A model generated the notes under the pieces. That model was not told the origin of the DNA. It searched no databases and saw only the letters and a list, made by a program, of their open reading frames with translations. This document shows positions 36,044 through 45,739 of a stretch of DNA of 64,000 nt, piece after piece (within the stretch, counting starts at the first letter, position 1; every line of letters starts with the position of its first letter). The stretch is from CBDBND01 sp965207985 (GTDB taxonomy: Bacteria; Pseudomonadota; Alphaproteobacteria; Rhodospirillales; Rhodospirillaceae). The stretch covers positions 1-64,000 of the forward strand of contig CBDBND010000032.1 of NCBI GenBank assembly GCA_965207985.1. Reading direction: 5' to 3'. Both the position numbers and the translations under genes were made by a program.

Positions 36044-37278
36044 GCGCTCTGACGGATACACCCTCGCCAGACCCGACACCGCCGGAGGTCCCGTCTAAGG
36101 CCCCTGGCGTGGTCCGCCTCATGCTGACCGATTTCAGAAATTATGAGCACCTCGTGTTGGAGCCTGATACGCGGTCCGTTGTCCTGACCGGCGAAAACGG
36201 TGCTGGGAAAACCAACATTCTCGAAGCGTTATCCTATCTCGCGGCGGGCCGGGGATTGCGCGGTGCCAAACTATCGGACATCGGGCGTCGGACCCCCGGC
36301 GACACAGAGACAAAATCGTGGGCCGTTTCGGCCGATTACGAAACAGGGGCCGGCTCGGTTCGTTTGGGAACAGGCCTTGATGCCGACAACGCTGACCGGC
36401 GCATGGTACATATTGATGGCAAGCTGGCCAAAGGTCCGGCGGCCCTTGCCGCTCATGTTTCTGCCGTGTGGCTGACGCCCGCCATGGACCAGTTGTTCAC
36501 CGATACGCCGGGTGAACGGCGTCGGTTTATGGATCGTTTGGTGACGGCGTTGGATCCTGAACATGCGTCCCGCGTTGCTGCCTACGAGCAGGCCAACCGT
36601 CGGCGCACCCGGCTCTTCCGGGACGGGGTGACCGACGCGTCTTGGTTTGAAGCCTTGGAAGACACCATGGCCCGCTACGGCGTCGCTATTACTGTGGCCC
36701 GCCATGATACGGCGGCGCGCCTGAACGCAGCCTTAGCCGACGATGATGGACCGTTTCCAGCCGCCCGTCTTGGCCTGCGCGGGACCATCGATGAATGGGT
36801 CGATTCCATGGCCGCTGTCGACGCTGAAGAAGCTCTGAAAAGTGACTTAGAAAGAGACCGCCTGAATTGGTCTAAAGACGACGAGCCCCCCTCGGCACAG
36901 GGGCCCAACCGGTCAGACCTCGACGTGGTGATGGCGTCTAACGGCCGCGTGGCCGCCTCCTGCTCAACGGGGGAGCAAAAAGCCCTGCTGGTGTCGATCA
37001 TTCTTGCCCATGTGCAGGTCCAGACGGATCACAAGGGCCGGCCGCCACTGCTTCTTCTCGACGAAGTGGCGGCCCACCTCGATCAGGACCGCCGCCACTG
37101 TTTGTTTGAACGGGTGCTTTCGTCGGCCAGCCAGGCATGGCTCACAGGCACAGACGTTGGTACATTTACGGAGCTTGGCTCATCGGCCCAAATGTTCTCC
37201 GTTGCCGATGGTCAGGCCTCACCCGTCGAACCGGCGACCATACTGTCTCATCCCAAGATCGGTGGAGTGCCCCGATGA
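36040..37278 (+). CDS. recF: DNA replication and repair protein RecF
   Basis: SMC-like ATPase that helps RecOR load RecA at gaps. The 412-residue protein has Walker A LTGENGAGKTNILEALS (residues about 50-65), the signature SCSTGEQKALLVSIILA and Walker B LLLLDEVAAHLD. A proline-rich N-terminal extension of about 25 residues precedes the usual start. The GTG at 36040 overlaps the dnaN stop. The gyrB ATG overlaps the recF stop, so the three are translationally coupled. Confidence 0.96.
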   Translation: MSALTDTPSPDPTPPEVPSKAPGVVRLMLTDFRNYEHLVLEPDTRSVVLTGENGAGKTNILEALSYLAAGRGLRGAKLSDIGRRTPGDTETKSWAVSADYETGAGSVRLGTGLDADNADRRMVHIDGKLAKGPAALAAHVSAVWLTPAMDQLFTDTPGERRRFMDRLVTALDPEHASRVAAYEQANRRRTRLFRDGVTDASWFEALEDTMARYGVAITVARHDTAARLNAALADDDGPFPAARLGLRGTIDEWVDSMAAVDAEEALKSDLERDRLNWSKDDEPPSAQGPNRSDLDVVMASNGRVAASCSTGEQKALLVSIILAHVQVQTDHKGRPPLLLLDEVAAHLDQDRRHCLFERVLSSASQAWLTGTDVGTFTELGSSAQMFSVADGQASPVEPATILSHPKIGGVPR

Positions 37279-39728
37279 GCGAACGTGCTGCAGACGCAAA
37301 TACCACAGACCCTCAAGCCTATGATGCTGAGTCCATCAAGGTTCTGAAGGGTCTCGAAGCCGTCCGAAAACGCCCGGGCATGTATATCGGTGACACCGAC
37401 GACGGCTCCGGTCTACATCACATGGTCTACGAGGTCGTCGATAATTCCATCGACGAAGCCCTGGCCGGCTATTGTGATCGTACAGAGGTTGTCTTGAATG
37501 GGGACGGCTCTGTCACCGTACGCGACAATGGCCGCGGTATTCCCGTCGACATGCACAAAGAAGAGGGAGTGTCGGCTGCCGAAGTGATCATGACTCAGCT
37601 TCATGCCGGCGGTAAGTTCGATCAGAACTCCTACAAAGTCTCCGGCGGTTTACACGGTGTTGGCGTGTCCGTGGTCAACGCTCTTTCCGAATGGCTGGAG
37701 CTATCCATCTGGCGCGACGGAAAAGAACATTTTATCCGCTTCCAGCACGGCGAAGCGGAAGCGCCTCTTGAGGTTACCGGCGACGCACCGGAGGAGGACG
37801 GCAAACTCAAGACTGGAACCGAAATCAAATTCTTGCCGGCGACCAGCACGTTCACCATGACGGAATTTGATTTCGGCACATTGGAACACCGCCTGCGGGA
37901 ACTGGCCTTCCTCAACTCAGGTGTGTTTCTCCATCTCATCGATGAACGTCACGCTGAAGCGAAAGCCGTCGAACTGCACTACGAAGGCGGCATCGAAGCC
38001 TTTGTGCAATACCTCGACCGTTCCAAACAGGCGCTGCACGAGCCGCCCATCACTGTGCGTGGTCAAAAACAGGGCATAACCGTAGAGCTGTCCCTGGAAT
38101 GGAACGACAGCTATCACGAAAACACGCTGTGTTTTACCAACAACATTCCCCAGCGGGACGGCGGCACCCATCTGGCCGGGTTCCGAGGGGCTTTGACGCG
38201 GACCGTCAATGCCTACGCCAATGAATTTGGCATCTCCAAGAAGGAGAAAATACAGTTGTCCGGCGATGACATGCGCGAAGGCTTGACCTGTGTGCTGTCA
38301 GTCAAAGTTCCCGACCCCAAGTTCTCGTCCCAGACCAAAGACAAGCTGGTGTCATCTGAAGTACGCCCGGTGGTGGAAGGCATCGTCGGAGAAAAACTGA
38401 GCGAATGGTTCGAAGAGCATCCCCAGGAAGCACGGAAAATTGTCGGCAAGGTGGTGGAAGCGGCACTCGCACGGGAAGCGGCGCGCAAAGCTCGCGAACT
38501 CACCCGCCGTAAAGGCGCCCTCGATGTGTCCTCTCTGCCGGGCAAATTGGCCGACTGTCAAAGCCGGGATCCGGCCCAGTCGGAATTGTTCCTGGTGGAA
38601 GGGGACTCCGCCGGCGGCTCCGCCAAGCAAGGGCGGGACCGGGCCTTCCAGGCGATCCTTCCCCTGCGCGGCAAGATCCTCAATGTGGAACGCGCCCGCT
38701 TCGATAAAATGCTGTCGTCCAATGAGATCGGCACGCTGATTACGGCCTTAGGGACAGGGATCGGCCGGGAAGAATTCAATCTCGCCAAGCTGCGGTACCA
38801 CAAGATCATCGTCATGACCGATGCGGACGTGGACGGCAGCCACATCCGCACCCTCTTGTTGACGTTCTTCTACCGGCAAATGCCCGAGCTGATCGAAGCG
38901 GGGCATTTGTATATCGCTCAGCCGCCTCTGTACCGGGCCAAGAAAGGCAATTCGGAAGTCTATTTGAAGGACGACCGGGCCATGGAAGACCATCTCATCG
39001 AAGGCGGTCTGACGGATGCGGTCCTGGTCACCCAATCCGGTGGGCAGGTCGCCGGCGATGATCTTCGCGCTTTGGTGTTCAAGGCACGGGACATCAAGAA
39101 CTCTCTGCAGCAATTAAGCCTGGCGTTCCCCATGCATATCGTCGAGCAAGTGGCGGTGGCCGGGGCGTTCAATCCGGAAGTGCTGTCAGACACAAACACG
39201 GCCGCCGCCGCCGCAGAGTACATCGCCAAACGGCTGGACCATTTGGAAAGCGAATATGAAAAAGGCTGGACCGGCGAAGCGGCGGATGAAGGCGGTTTGT
39301 GTTTCTCCCGCACCCTGCGCGGGGTGACCGAGACGCATATTCTCGATGCGCCCACGTTGCATTCCAGTGAAGGCCGCTATCTGGACTCCCAAGCCGCCGA
39401 ACTGCAGGAGGTCTACACCCATCCGTCAACGCTGACGCTCAAGGAAAAAGAAGTGAAAGTGTCCGGACCGGTGTCTTTGATCGACGGCGTGCTGGCGGAA
39501 GGCAAGCGGGGCACCAGTCTGCAGCGCTACAAAGGATTGGGGGAGATGAACCCCGATCAATTGTGGGAAACCACGCTTGATCCCAATGTGCGCACCCTTC
39601 TGCAGGTTAAAGTGAGCCATGCGGACGAAGCCCACGAGGTGTTTTCAACACTGATGGGCGACGTGGTGGAGCACCGCCGCGAGTTCATACAGGACAACGC
39701 TCTTAACGTAACGAACCTGGATATCTAG
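37275..39728 (+). CDS. gyrB: DNA gyrase subunit B
   Basis: ATPase subunit of gyrase, which introduces negative supercoils. The 817-residue protein starts MSERAADAN at 37275. The GHKL ATP site is seen in YEVVDNSIDEAL, VRDNGRGIPVD and SGGLHGVGVSVVNALS. The TOPRIM domain has LVEGDSAGGSAKQGRDR and TDADVDGSHIRTLLLTFF, and the C-terminus has QRYKGLGEMNPDQLWETT. Complete and of normal length. Confidence 0.98.
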   Translation: MSERAADANTTDPQAYDAESIKVLKGLEAVRKRPGMYIGDTDDGSGLHHMVYEVVDNSIDEALAGYCDRTEVVLNGDGSVTVRDNGRGIPVDMHKEEGVSAAEVIMTQLHAGGKFDQNSYKVSGGLHGVGVSVVNALSEWLELSIWRDGKEHFIRFQHGEAEAPLEVTGDAPEEDGKLKTGTEIKFLPATSTFTMTEFDFGTLEHRLRELAFLNSGVFLHLIDERHAEAKAVELHYEGGIEAFVQYLDRSKQALHEPPITVRGQKQGITVELSLEWNDSYHENTLCFTNNIPQRDGGTHLAGFRGALTRTVNAYANEFGISKKEKIQLSGDDMREGLTCVLSVKVPDPKFSSQTKDKLVSSEVRPVVEGIVGEKLSEWFEEHPQEARKIVGKVVEAALAREAARKARELTRRKGALDVSSLPGKLADCQSRDPAQSELFLVEGDSAGGSAKQGRDRAFQAILPLRGKILNVERARFDKMLSSNEIGTLITALGTGIGREEFNLAKLRYHKIIVMTDADVDGSHIRTLLLTFFYRQMPELIEAGHLYIAQPPLYRAKKGNSEVYLKDDRAMEDHLIEGGLTDAVLVTQSGGQVAGDDLRALVFKARDIKNSLQQLSLAFPMHIVEQVAVAGAFNPEVLSDTNTAAAAAEYIAKRLDHLESEYEKGWTGEAADEGGLCFSRTLRGVTETHILDAPTLHSSEGRYLDSQAAELQEVYTHPSTLTLKEKEVKVSGPVSLIDGVLAEGKRGTSLQRYKGLGEMNPDQLWETTLDPNVRTLLQVKVSHADEAHEVFSTLMGDVVEHRREFIQDNALNVTNLDI

Positions 39729-39763
39729 ACCGTGTGATTCTCCGGCAATCGCAGAAATTCACC

Positions 39764-40735
39764 ATGACCACTCGTCTCTGCTTCTTCACGCCCGTTGTAC
39801 TTTCGTTTCTGATTTTTGCGACAAACGCACTGAGTCAATCCAATACATACGTCGGTGATCACGGGCCCTTTGACGTCGCCTACGCACGCAACCTCGTCCT
39901 TGATGTCCCCGCACGGCCTGAGCCCTTCATCGTCCAGGTGACTTATCCCGTCGATGCCGAACGGTCTCCCCTCGTCGTCTTTTCACATGGGTTCCGCTGC
40001 CAGTGGCAAGGCGATGACGCCCTGGTCAACCATTGGGCGCGCCATGGTTATACCGTCGTCCAACCCCGTCACTTGGATGCCGAACCCGACTCCAAGGCCG
40101 AGGTCTATGCGCAAGAGATCATCTGGCATGAACGCCGCCGCGACATGGAACGGAGCCTCAATCTGATTGAAAAGATCATGGCGGCCGTCCCCGATTTGGA
40201 GGGGACTCTTGATCTCTCCACCGTGATCGCGGCTGGACATTCCTACGGTGGGTTGACGGCCCAATCCGCTGGAGGTGCGACGACGTTTTCAAGGGGCGAA
40301 CCCAATCAACCGGTTCACGAGCCTGACCCGCGCTTCAAATCCGTGGTCGCCGTTTCCCCGCCAGGTCATATGCCGGGCTTTATAGATGAGAACTCAGCCA
40401 AAACCATCGACCGGCCCATGATTGTCACCACCGGTACGCAAGATTTCGTTCCGCCGATGATGCCCACCTGGGAAGTGCACACCGATACGTATGTGGGTGC
40501 CCGACCAGGAGAAAAGTATCTGGCCGTCATTGACGGGGCCGATCACCGCTTCGGCGGTCTCATATGCGGAGATGTGGGGACCGAACCCATGGATGAGCAA
40601 TTGGTCACCCTGAATACGGCAACTCTTGCATTTATGGATTACACCGCGCGCGGGTCGCAAACCGCGAAAGCCTATTTGGATGGCTTGGCCGGTGCGGGCC
40701 GGACCGATGCCATGTATGCGTTTGAAATGAAGTAA
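39764..40735 (+). CDS. secreted alpha/beta-hydrolase
   Basis: A 323-residue precursor with a signal peptide (VVLSFLIFATNALS, cleaved near QSN). The alpha/beta-hydrolase fold shows VFSHGFRCQWQGD (oxyanion HG), the nucleophile elbow AAGHSYGGLTA (Ser) and a late DGADHRFGG with the catalytic His. FVPPM may precede the acid. It resembles platelet-activating-factor acetylhydrolase or dienelactone-hydrolase-like proteins. The substrate is unknown. It lies 35 bases after gyrB and may read through from it. Confidence 0.85.
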   Translation: MTTRLCFFTPVVLSFLIFATNALSQSNTYVGDHGPFDVAYARNLVLDVPARPEPFIVQVTYPVDAERSPLVVFSHGFRCQWQGDDALVNHWARHGYTVVQPRHLDAEPDSKAEVYAQEIIWHERRRDMERSLNLIEKIMAAVPDLEGTLDLSTVIAAGHSYGGLTAQSAGGATTFSRGEPNQPVHEPDPRFKSVVAVSPPGHMPGFIDENSAKTIDRPMIVTTGTQDFVPPMMPTWEVHTDTYVGARPGEKYLAVIDGADHRFGGLICGDVGTEPMDEQLVTLNTATLAFMDYTARGSQTAKAYLDGLAGAGRTDAMYAFEMK

Positions 40736-40770
40736 AGTGAGACGACTAAGTGTCGTTAGCCCGTACAGCG

Positions 40771-40980
40771 TCAGCTGTCATTAGCGACGGCCAGCTGAAC
40801 GCGGTCGTCACCGTCCTTGAGTTTATCCACCGTATCGAGATGGTCTTCCCAGGTGTCCGCATATTCGGACAAGGCGTGGGCGAGGACGTCGTCCACGGGC
40901 TTGTCCATGCGTGCGGCGAGCGCTTTCAGGCGCTCTTCCAGGTCCTTGGTAATTGTCACCTTGACGGTTTTTTTGGCCAC
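40771..40980 (-). CDS. ribbon-helix-helix (CopG-type) protein, possible orphan antitoxin
   Basis: 69 residues: KKTVKVTITKDLEERLKAL (beta strand plus first helix) followed by RMDKPVDDVLAHALSEY (second helix), the ribbon-helix-helix DNA-binding fold. The start is a GTG. No toxin gene is found on either side within 400 bases, and an IS5 element lies about 55 bases upstream. It could be an orphan antitoxin or a stand-alone regulator. Confidence 0.75.
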   Translation of the reverse strand: MAKKTVKVTITKDLEERLKALAARMDKPVDDVLAHALSEYADTWEDHLDTVDKLKDGDDRVQLAVANDS

Positions 40981-41036
40981 CCGTCGCTCCCGTTCCGGTC
41001 CCTGATTTAGGGTATTAACCGCTGACTAACCCTAGT

Positions 41037-42626
41037 TAGTCGATCCTGAAAGACGCGGAGATTCTCTGTAATAGACTGTTATTGCGGATCAATTTTGTTG
41101 GCAATGGTGGTTCGGAATCGCCGGATTTTCTATACTGCAAGGCCGGTTCCTTGCAATTTCCGGATCAAAAAATGCGCCCCACATCAGCCGCCCCACATCA
41201 GCCAATGACGTCCCTTCTTTAGATCTCTTCCGCACCGCGCTTGAGAACATTCTCGATCAACGGCACGAACTTTATCGGCTCACCGAGTTGATCGATTGGC
41301 AGGGTTTTGATGAGGCGTTTGGTGTCTTGTATTGCCCTGACAACGGCTGCCCGGCCAAAGCGACGCGGCTGATGGTGGGGCTTCAATATCTCAAGCACGT
41401 GTATGGTCTGTCCGATGACCAGGTGGTGATGCGCTGGGTGGAGAACCCTTACTGGCAGCATTTTTGCGGCGAGGTGTATTTTCAGCATCACCCGCCGATT
41501 GATCCCAGCAGCATGTCGCGTTTCAGACGGCGCATTGGCCATTCAGGGTGCGAGAAAATTCTGCGGGCCACAGTTGATGCGGGTGTTCGGAGCAAGACGG
41601 TCAAACCCGACGACTTCAAGCGTGTGACGGTGGATACCACGGTGCAGGAGAAGGCGGTGGCCTTTCCCACCGACAGCAAATTGCTGAACCGTTCGCGTGT
41701 GCGTCTTGTCAAGCTGTGCCACACACACGGTGTGGTGTTGCGGCAGAGCTACGCCCGTAAGGGCCCTGAGGCGCTGTTGCGGGCCAACCGTTATGGTCAC
41801 GTCCGGCAGATGAGGCGCATGGGTGGTCAGATTAAGAAGCTCAAGACCTATCTGGGCCGGGTGGTGCGTGACACGGAGCGCAAGATCGCGGGCCATAAGG
41901 GGTTGCAGGCGATTTTTGCCGGGGAGTTGGCGCTGGCCAGGCGGCTGCTCAGTCAACAGAAGATGGATCGCAACAAACTGTATAGCCTGCATGCCCCGGA
42001 GGTGGAGTGCATCGGCAAGGGCAAGGCCCACAAGCGTTATGAGTTTGGTGTCAAGGCCAGTATTGCAACGACAAACAGGAGCAACTTTATCGTTGGCGGC
42101 ATGGCGTTGCCGGGGAATCCCTTTGATGGGCATACATTGCCAACAGCGTTGGAGCAGGTGCGCCGTTTGACAGGCTGTGTGGTTGAAGAAGTGTTTGTGG
42201 ATCGTGGCTACCGTGGCCATGGCGAGGAAGCATCAAGGGTGTACATCTCGGGTCAACGGCGTGGCATAAAAACACAACGGCTGAAACGGTCACTGAAACG
42301 GCGTCAGGCGATTGAACCGGTTATCGGCCATCTGAAATCGGATGGACTGTTGGGACGCAATTACCTCAAGGGTACTGAAGGTGATCGCATGAATGTGGCA
42401 CTGGCCTGTGCCGGCCATAACCTAAGACTGATCCTGAAGCGGCTCAGAATTTATTGCGCCCGCATTTTGGGCGCTACGTTGCTCCGGGACATGATCGGAT
42501 TGCATGGAACGCGTCTTGCGGCGTCAATCATCCGATGGAAGCGACGGATGGCGTGGCAGACTGAACCTAACAGCACACATCTAACGCTCGTAGTGGTATG
42601 AAAAACGGGTTCTTCAGGATCGACTA
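41037..42626 (+). mobile_element. IS5-family insertion sequence
   Basis: About 1590 bases with matching inverted ends TAGTCGATCCTGAA (41037-41050) and TTCAGGATCGACTA (42613-42626). It carries one transposase gene. On the right it is joined to an IS630 transposase fragment that it seems to have interrupted. The left flank does not hold the other half, so a later deletion or rearrangement followed. Confidence 0.85.
41172..42601 (+). pseudogene. IS5-family transposase with 14-bp tandem duplication in its N-terminus
   Basis: The 438-residue body from TTG 41288 includes FDEAFGVLYCPDNGCP, VTVDTTVQEKAVAFPTD (first Asp), GHTLPTALEQVRRLTG and VEEVFVDRGYRGHGEE (second Asp). It ends with QAIEPVIGHLKSDGLL (Glu region), all normal for this family. 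Upstream, the natural frame (DLFRTALENILDQRHELYRL) leads back to the ATG at 41172. However, GCCCCACATCAGCC is repeated in tandem at 41176-41203, which adds 14 bases and shifts the frame. Translation may restart at 41288, but the N-terminal helix would be lost. Confidence 0.85.
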
Positions 42627-42965
42627 GCTAAACCCTGCCTTACACAAAAGCGTGGACAGGTTCGACGGATCAGCCGTAACGCCATGTTCCGCCTTCAACC
42701 AGGCAGCGAGGTCCGCCATGGTGATGTCCGGCGCGGCCTTTACCTGCCCAATCAGGGCATCGCGGTGGCATCCTAGCTTGCCCGACCCGCTGGGCCGGCC
42801 CTGCCGGGCGGGGTCCACCGAACCGGTGGCCGCATACCGGGCCTGAATGCGCACCGCCGTCGAAGGCGCGACCTCAAACTGAGCCGCAACTTCACGGCGC
42901 TACTTGCCCGCCGCAATGCCGCGCACTATCCGAAGACGAAGATCATGCGATATTGCTCTTCCCAT
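42627..42965 (-). pseudogene. IS630-family transposase, N-terminal fragment
   Basis: The ATG at 42965 opens MGRAISHDLRLRIVRGIAAG, the DNA-binding start of IS630 transposases. It is broken by TAG at 42902-42900 and continues RREVAAQFEVAPSTAVRIQ, then the second helix-turn-helix APDITMADLAAWLKAEHGVT up to LCKAGFS. There it meets the IS5 end. Both the stop and the truncation make it inactive. Confidence 0.9.
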
Positions 42966-43073
42966 AGGGCACCTCCTACACCCCAGGGAATCACTAAAGC
43001 TAAAGGGAATCCCCATAATCAAATCGATTCAAATTTCTCGCCCAATGCTCTAGTTCCGAAATCTAAAGTGTGA
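42966..43073. other. short gap between IS630 remnant and methyltransferase
   Basis: Nothing coding is seen. AGGGAATCACTAAAGC followed by AAGGGAATCCCC suggests the IS630 terminal repeat or a small hairpin. Confidence 0.3.
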
Positions 43074-44258
43074 CTATTTCCACGCGCCGAAGGTGAACCA
43101 CTTCAGGCCGCCTTGCAGTTTGCCCACATTGCCTTCGACTTTATTGGCATCTTCTTTGGCTGCGTCTAAAACGGCTTGGGCACCGTGATTGTGCTGGCTG
43201 GGAATGATGAAGCAGACGAACTTGCCTTCATCAAACCCGGCATCGATGACGGTTTGGCGGATGTCGAGATCGCGTAAGGACTTATAGAACGGCTCTTTGT
43301 TATAGTAGGCGTCCCAGTCCAAATAGAACTGCTCGTAGGGCGGCACGTCCGCATTCAAGGGCAGTTCCATGTGAATCATGAGCCCGCCGGGTTTGAGCAC
43401 TCGGTGACTTTCTTCAAACACCTTGGCCACGTCTGTCATGGGCATTTCATGCAGCACCATGGCTGACCACACGATGTCGACGCTGTTGTCGTCGAAGGTG
43501 AGGTTCGTGCCGTTCATCTGATGCCAATGGATGGGATGGCCCATGGCTTTACAGCGGGCATGGCCGTAACGCACGTTGGGCGCGCCGGGATCAATGGCAT
43601 GGATCTCCATTTCCGGCCACGCCTCCAACCAGGGCAGCGTGTTGAAACCGATGGTGGCGCCGATATCGATCATTTTTTTCGGCGCGAAGTCCGGAAAGCG
43701 GGCCTTGAGAAATTGGGAGACGGACCGGCCGGTATCGTCCATCTCCGGCCCAAGGTAGCCCATGAGAAAGACCGACAGGCCGTTGTCGTAAAGCGCCCCT
43801 TGCGCAACATCGCCGTCGAACCGTTCAGTGTGATAGCAGCCGGGCATGAGGTGCACGTCGAGCGCGCTGATGTAGCGCGGTATTTCGAAGTCCGGATCCA
43901 AATGTAAGGTGGTGTCGCCGTCGTTCATAGCGGCCGACTTTTCCGCTAGTTCTGTGCTGGACCGGTCGATGCCGGGCAGCACCGAACGCCAGACCAGTTC
44001 CTGGGTGCTGTTACGCACCGCCGAATAGAATTTGAACAGCGTGTCCGGCTTCATCGCCTTGTGAATCTCGGGACCGTCTTGAGGTGCCCGTCCATGGCTA
44101 CGTTCGAATGCCGGTGCAACGCGGCGGTCGTATACCGTGCGCATGTTGCCGGCGAGATCGCCGAGCACAAACTGACGCATGCTGGTGACGAATCCCTGCC
44201 GGGCGGTTTCGTCCCGGGTGGCGTCTATGGCGAGGTCATGGCTGAGGCGCGTGGGCAT
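43074..44258 (-). CDS. SAM-dependent methyltransferase, paralogue 1
   Basis: A 394-residue protein with a long N-terminal helical domain (residues 1-170) and a class I methyltransferase core: KMIDIGATIGFNTLP (motif I, variant of G-x-G-x-G), HAIDPGAPNVRYGHAR, DNSVDIVWSAMVLHE and HRVLKPGGLMIHMELP. Its acceptor is unknown. A paralogue of identical length is at 55573-56757, and the gene at 63618 may be a third member. Genes of this group lie in secondary-metabolite or lipid-modifying clusters, but no such context is visible here. Confidence 0.85.
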   Translation of the reverse strand: MPTRLSHDLAIDATRDETARQGFVTSMRQFVLGDLAGNMRTVYDRRVAPAFERSHGRAPQDGPEIHKAMKPDTLFKFYSAVRNSTQELVWRSVLPGIDRSSTELAEKSAAMNDGDTTLHLDPDFEIPRYISALDVHLMPGCYHTERFDGDVAQGALYDNGLSVFLMGYLGPEMDDTGRSVSQFLKARFPDFAPKKMIDIGATIGFNTLPWLEAWPEMEIHAIDPGAPNVRYGHARCKAMGHPIHWHQMNGTNLTFDDNSVDIVWSAMVLHEMPMTDVAKVFEESHRVLKPGGLMIHMELPLNADVPPYEQFYLDWDAYYNKEPFYKSLRDLDIRQTVIDAGFDEGKFVCFIIPSQHNHGAQAVLDAAKEDANKVEGNVGKLQGGLKWFTFGAWK

Positions 44259-44342
44259 GGCGTGGTCCTTGAATCATCGAGGAACGTTGATCTAAGGATA
44301 CACCCGACAGAACGCGCAAACAATCGGCTGCGACGGAGGACC

Positions 44343-45135
44343 TCAGTGGGCGAAAAACACCGGCAAAGGCGCATGCTTGGTCATGCTTTGGGTCACACCG
44401 CCGAGCACCATCTCCCGCCAGGGATTGTGGGTGTAGGCGCCCATGACGAGACAGCCGGCACCCGACTCCTCACACTTTGCCAGCAACGTGTCGGCAACTG
44501 ATGTTTTGCCCCGGTCAAGGTGCATGGACTCCACCTCAATGCCATGAAGCGTGAGATAGGCCTCTGCATCGGCCAGTGGTGTCGCACCGCTTTCGAGATC
44601 ACCGACCTGAACAAGCAGCGCCTGACCAGCTTTGGTCATAAGTGGAATTGCGTTGATCAAGACGCGTGCCGCTTCGGCGCTGCCGTTCCAAGCGACAACC
44701 AATGATGCTGCAGGGTCGAAACTTGCATCACTCGGCACCATCAGAACAGGCCGCCGCGCATCAAACACAGCCTGCTCCAAAGTGCGCAAATCTGCAAACG
44801 ACGAGCGCTCGCCAGGACAGGCCAGAACGATGACATCGGCGAGGCGACCTAAACGCGCCACCACGCTTGGGTCGCCATCGTGGGCATGCCACTGGCAAGT
44901 GGCAGTGTCGTGACGGGCTATGGATTTGAGCGAGATACCATGCGCTTGGCGCGCTTTTTCAAACAGATCGTTCGCCACCGAGCGCTTGTGAGCCTGTACC
45001 TTTTCTGCAGTCTGATACAGTTCTTCGTAATACGTTGCCATCATGCCGACCCCGGTGTCAACGGCGGTGGGATTATGTACCGGCGCGGCGGCGTAAAAAT
45101 GTACCACGGGCGTCGGCGGCAGCTTGTCCCGGTAG
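44343..45135 (-). pseudogene. universal stress protein (UspA family), 5'-truncated
   Basis: A two-domain UspA protein from about residue 30 onward. VVHFYAAAPVHNP is the end of the first strand-helix unit and MATYYEELYQTAEKVQAH follows. The second domain has LVVAWNGSAEAARVL and the nucleotide-binding end LVMGAYTHNPWREMVLGGVTQ (G-2x-G-9x-G-(S/T)-like). The first 30 or so residues are replaced by sequence that belongs to an IS110-type end at about 45135. A start at 45041 (MATYY) is possible but would omit a conserved part. Confidence 0.8.
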
Positions 45136-45560
45136 TCCACGGGAGGGCCCCGCGCGCGGGGCGACGCGCCCTTCGCGCGGCTGGCGGCGGCCCGCACGAT
45201 CTGGGCTTTGCTGGCCCATGACCGGGCGTACCAGGCGAACTTCGTCAGCCAGGTTTAGGCGCGGCTGACGAGGGAAAGAACGACGAACCGAACTAGGAGG
45301 TGACCGCTGAAAGGTTGCGCAAGGCACGACAAGGAGTGATGGCAAACAGGTCAGACCGCGATCCGTTAAGCCTGAATCCGAGTAAGGGCTCACAGCCCAC
45401 GGAAGAGAAACGAGGCGCGGATCGGCAGATTCCATCAGGGCCAGCGGGCACCAGGTCCCGCATCAACAGGCCGGATACAAAACTGCAATCTGCCTGCCCG
45501 TCACATCCAAATCGGTCCTTGCGTCCCGGGAGGCGTCCATACAAATCACGGATGCCTCGA
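45136..45560 (+). mobile_element. IS110-family 3' remnant with long non-coding end
   Basis: A frame ends RLAAARTIWALLAHDRAYQ then ANFVSQV and stop at 45258, which I take as an IS110-family transposase C-terminus (from memory, moderate certainty). It is followed by about 300 non-coding bases with GATGGCAAACAGGTCAGACC, AGATTCCATCAGGGCCAG and GCGTCCATACAAATC. A related stretch is at 50800-51080. Such 3' non-coding ends in the IS1111 group encode the guide (bridge) RNA. Here the element is truncated. Confidence 0.5.
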
Positions 45561-45739
45561 AAACGGAATCCCAAATCGCAAGGTTCCGAGCCTCAAAACC
45601 ATGAAATCCTGCAATACCAGTTACCGCTCCAAAGCCAAAATGCCAACCTACTCAGGAAGTTGCCCGTTGTTCACGGTCAACTACTGCCTGCGAATCAATC
45701 AAAAACTTATGTCAGGAATTTTGGATTCAGGTGATTGGA
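45561..45739. other. short gap before carbonic anhydrase gene
   Basis: No gene recognised. The beginning belongs to the IS110 remnant. The rest is unassigned. Confidence 0.3.

Noticed and set aside
40771..40980. Complete toxin-antitoxin pair
   Set aside because: Only the ribbon-helix-helix protein is present. No toxin frame is found within 400 bases on either side.
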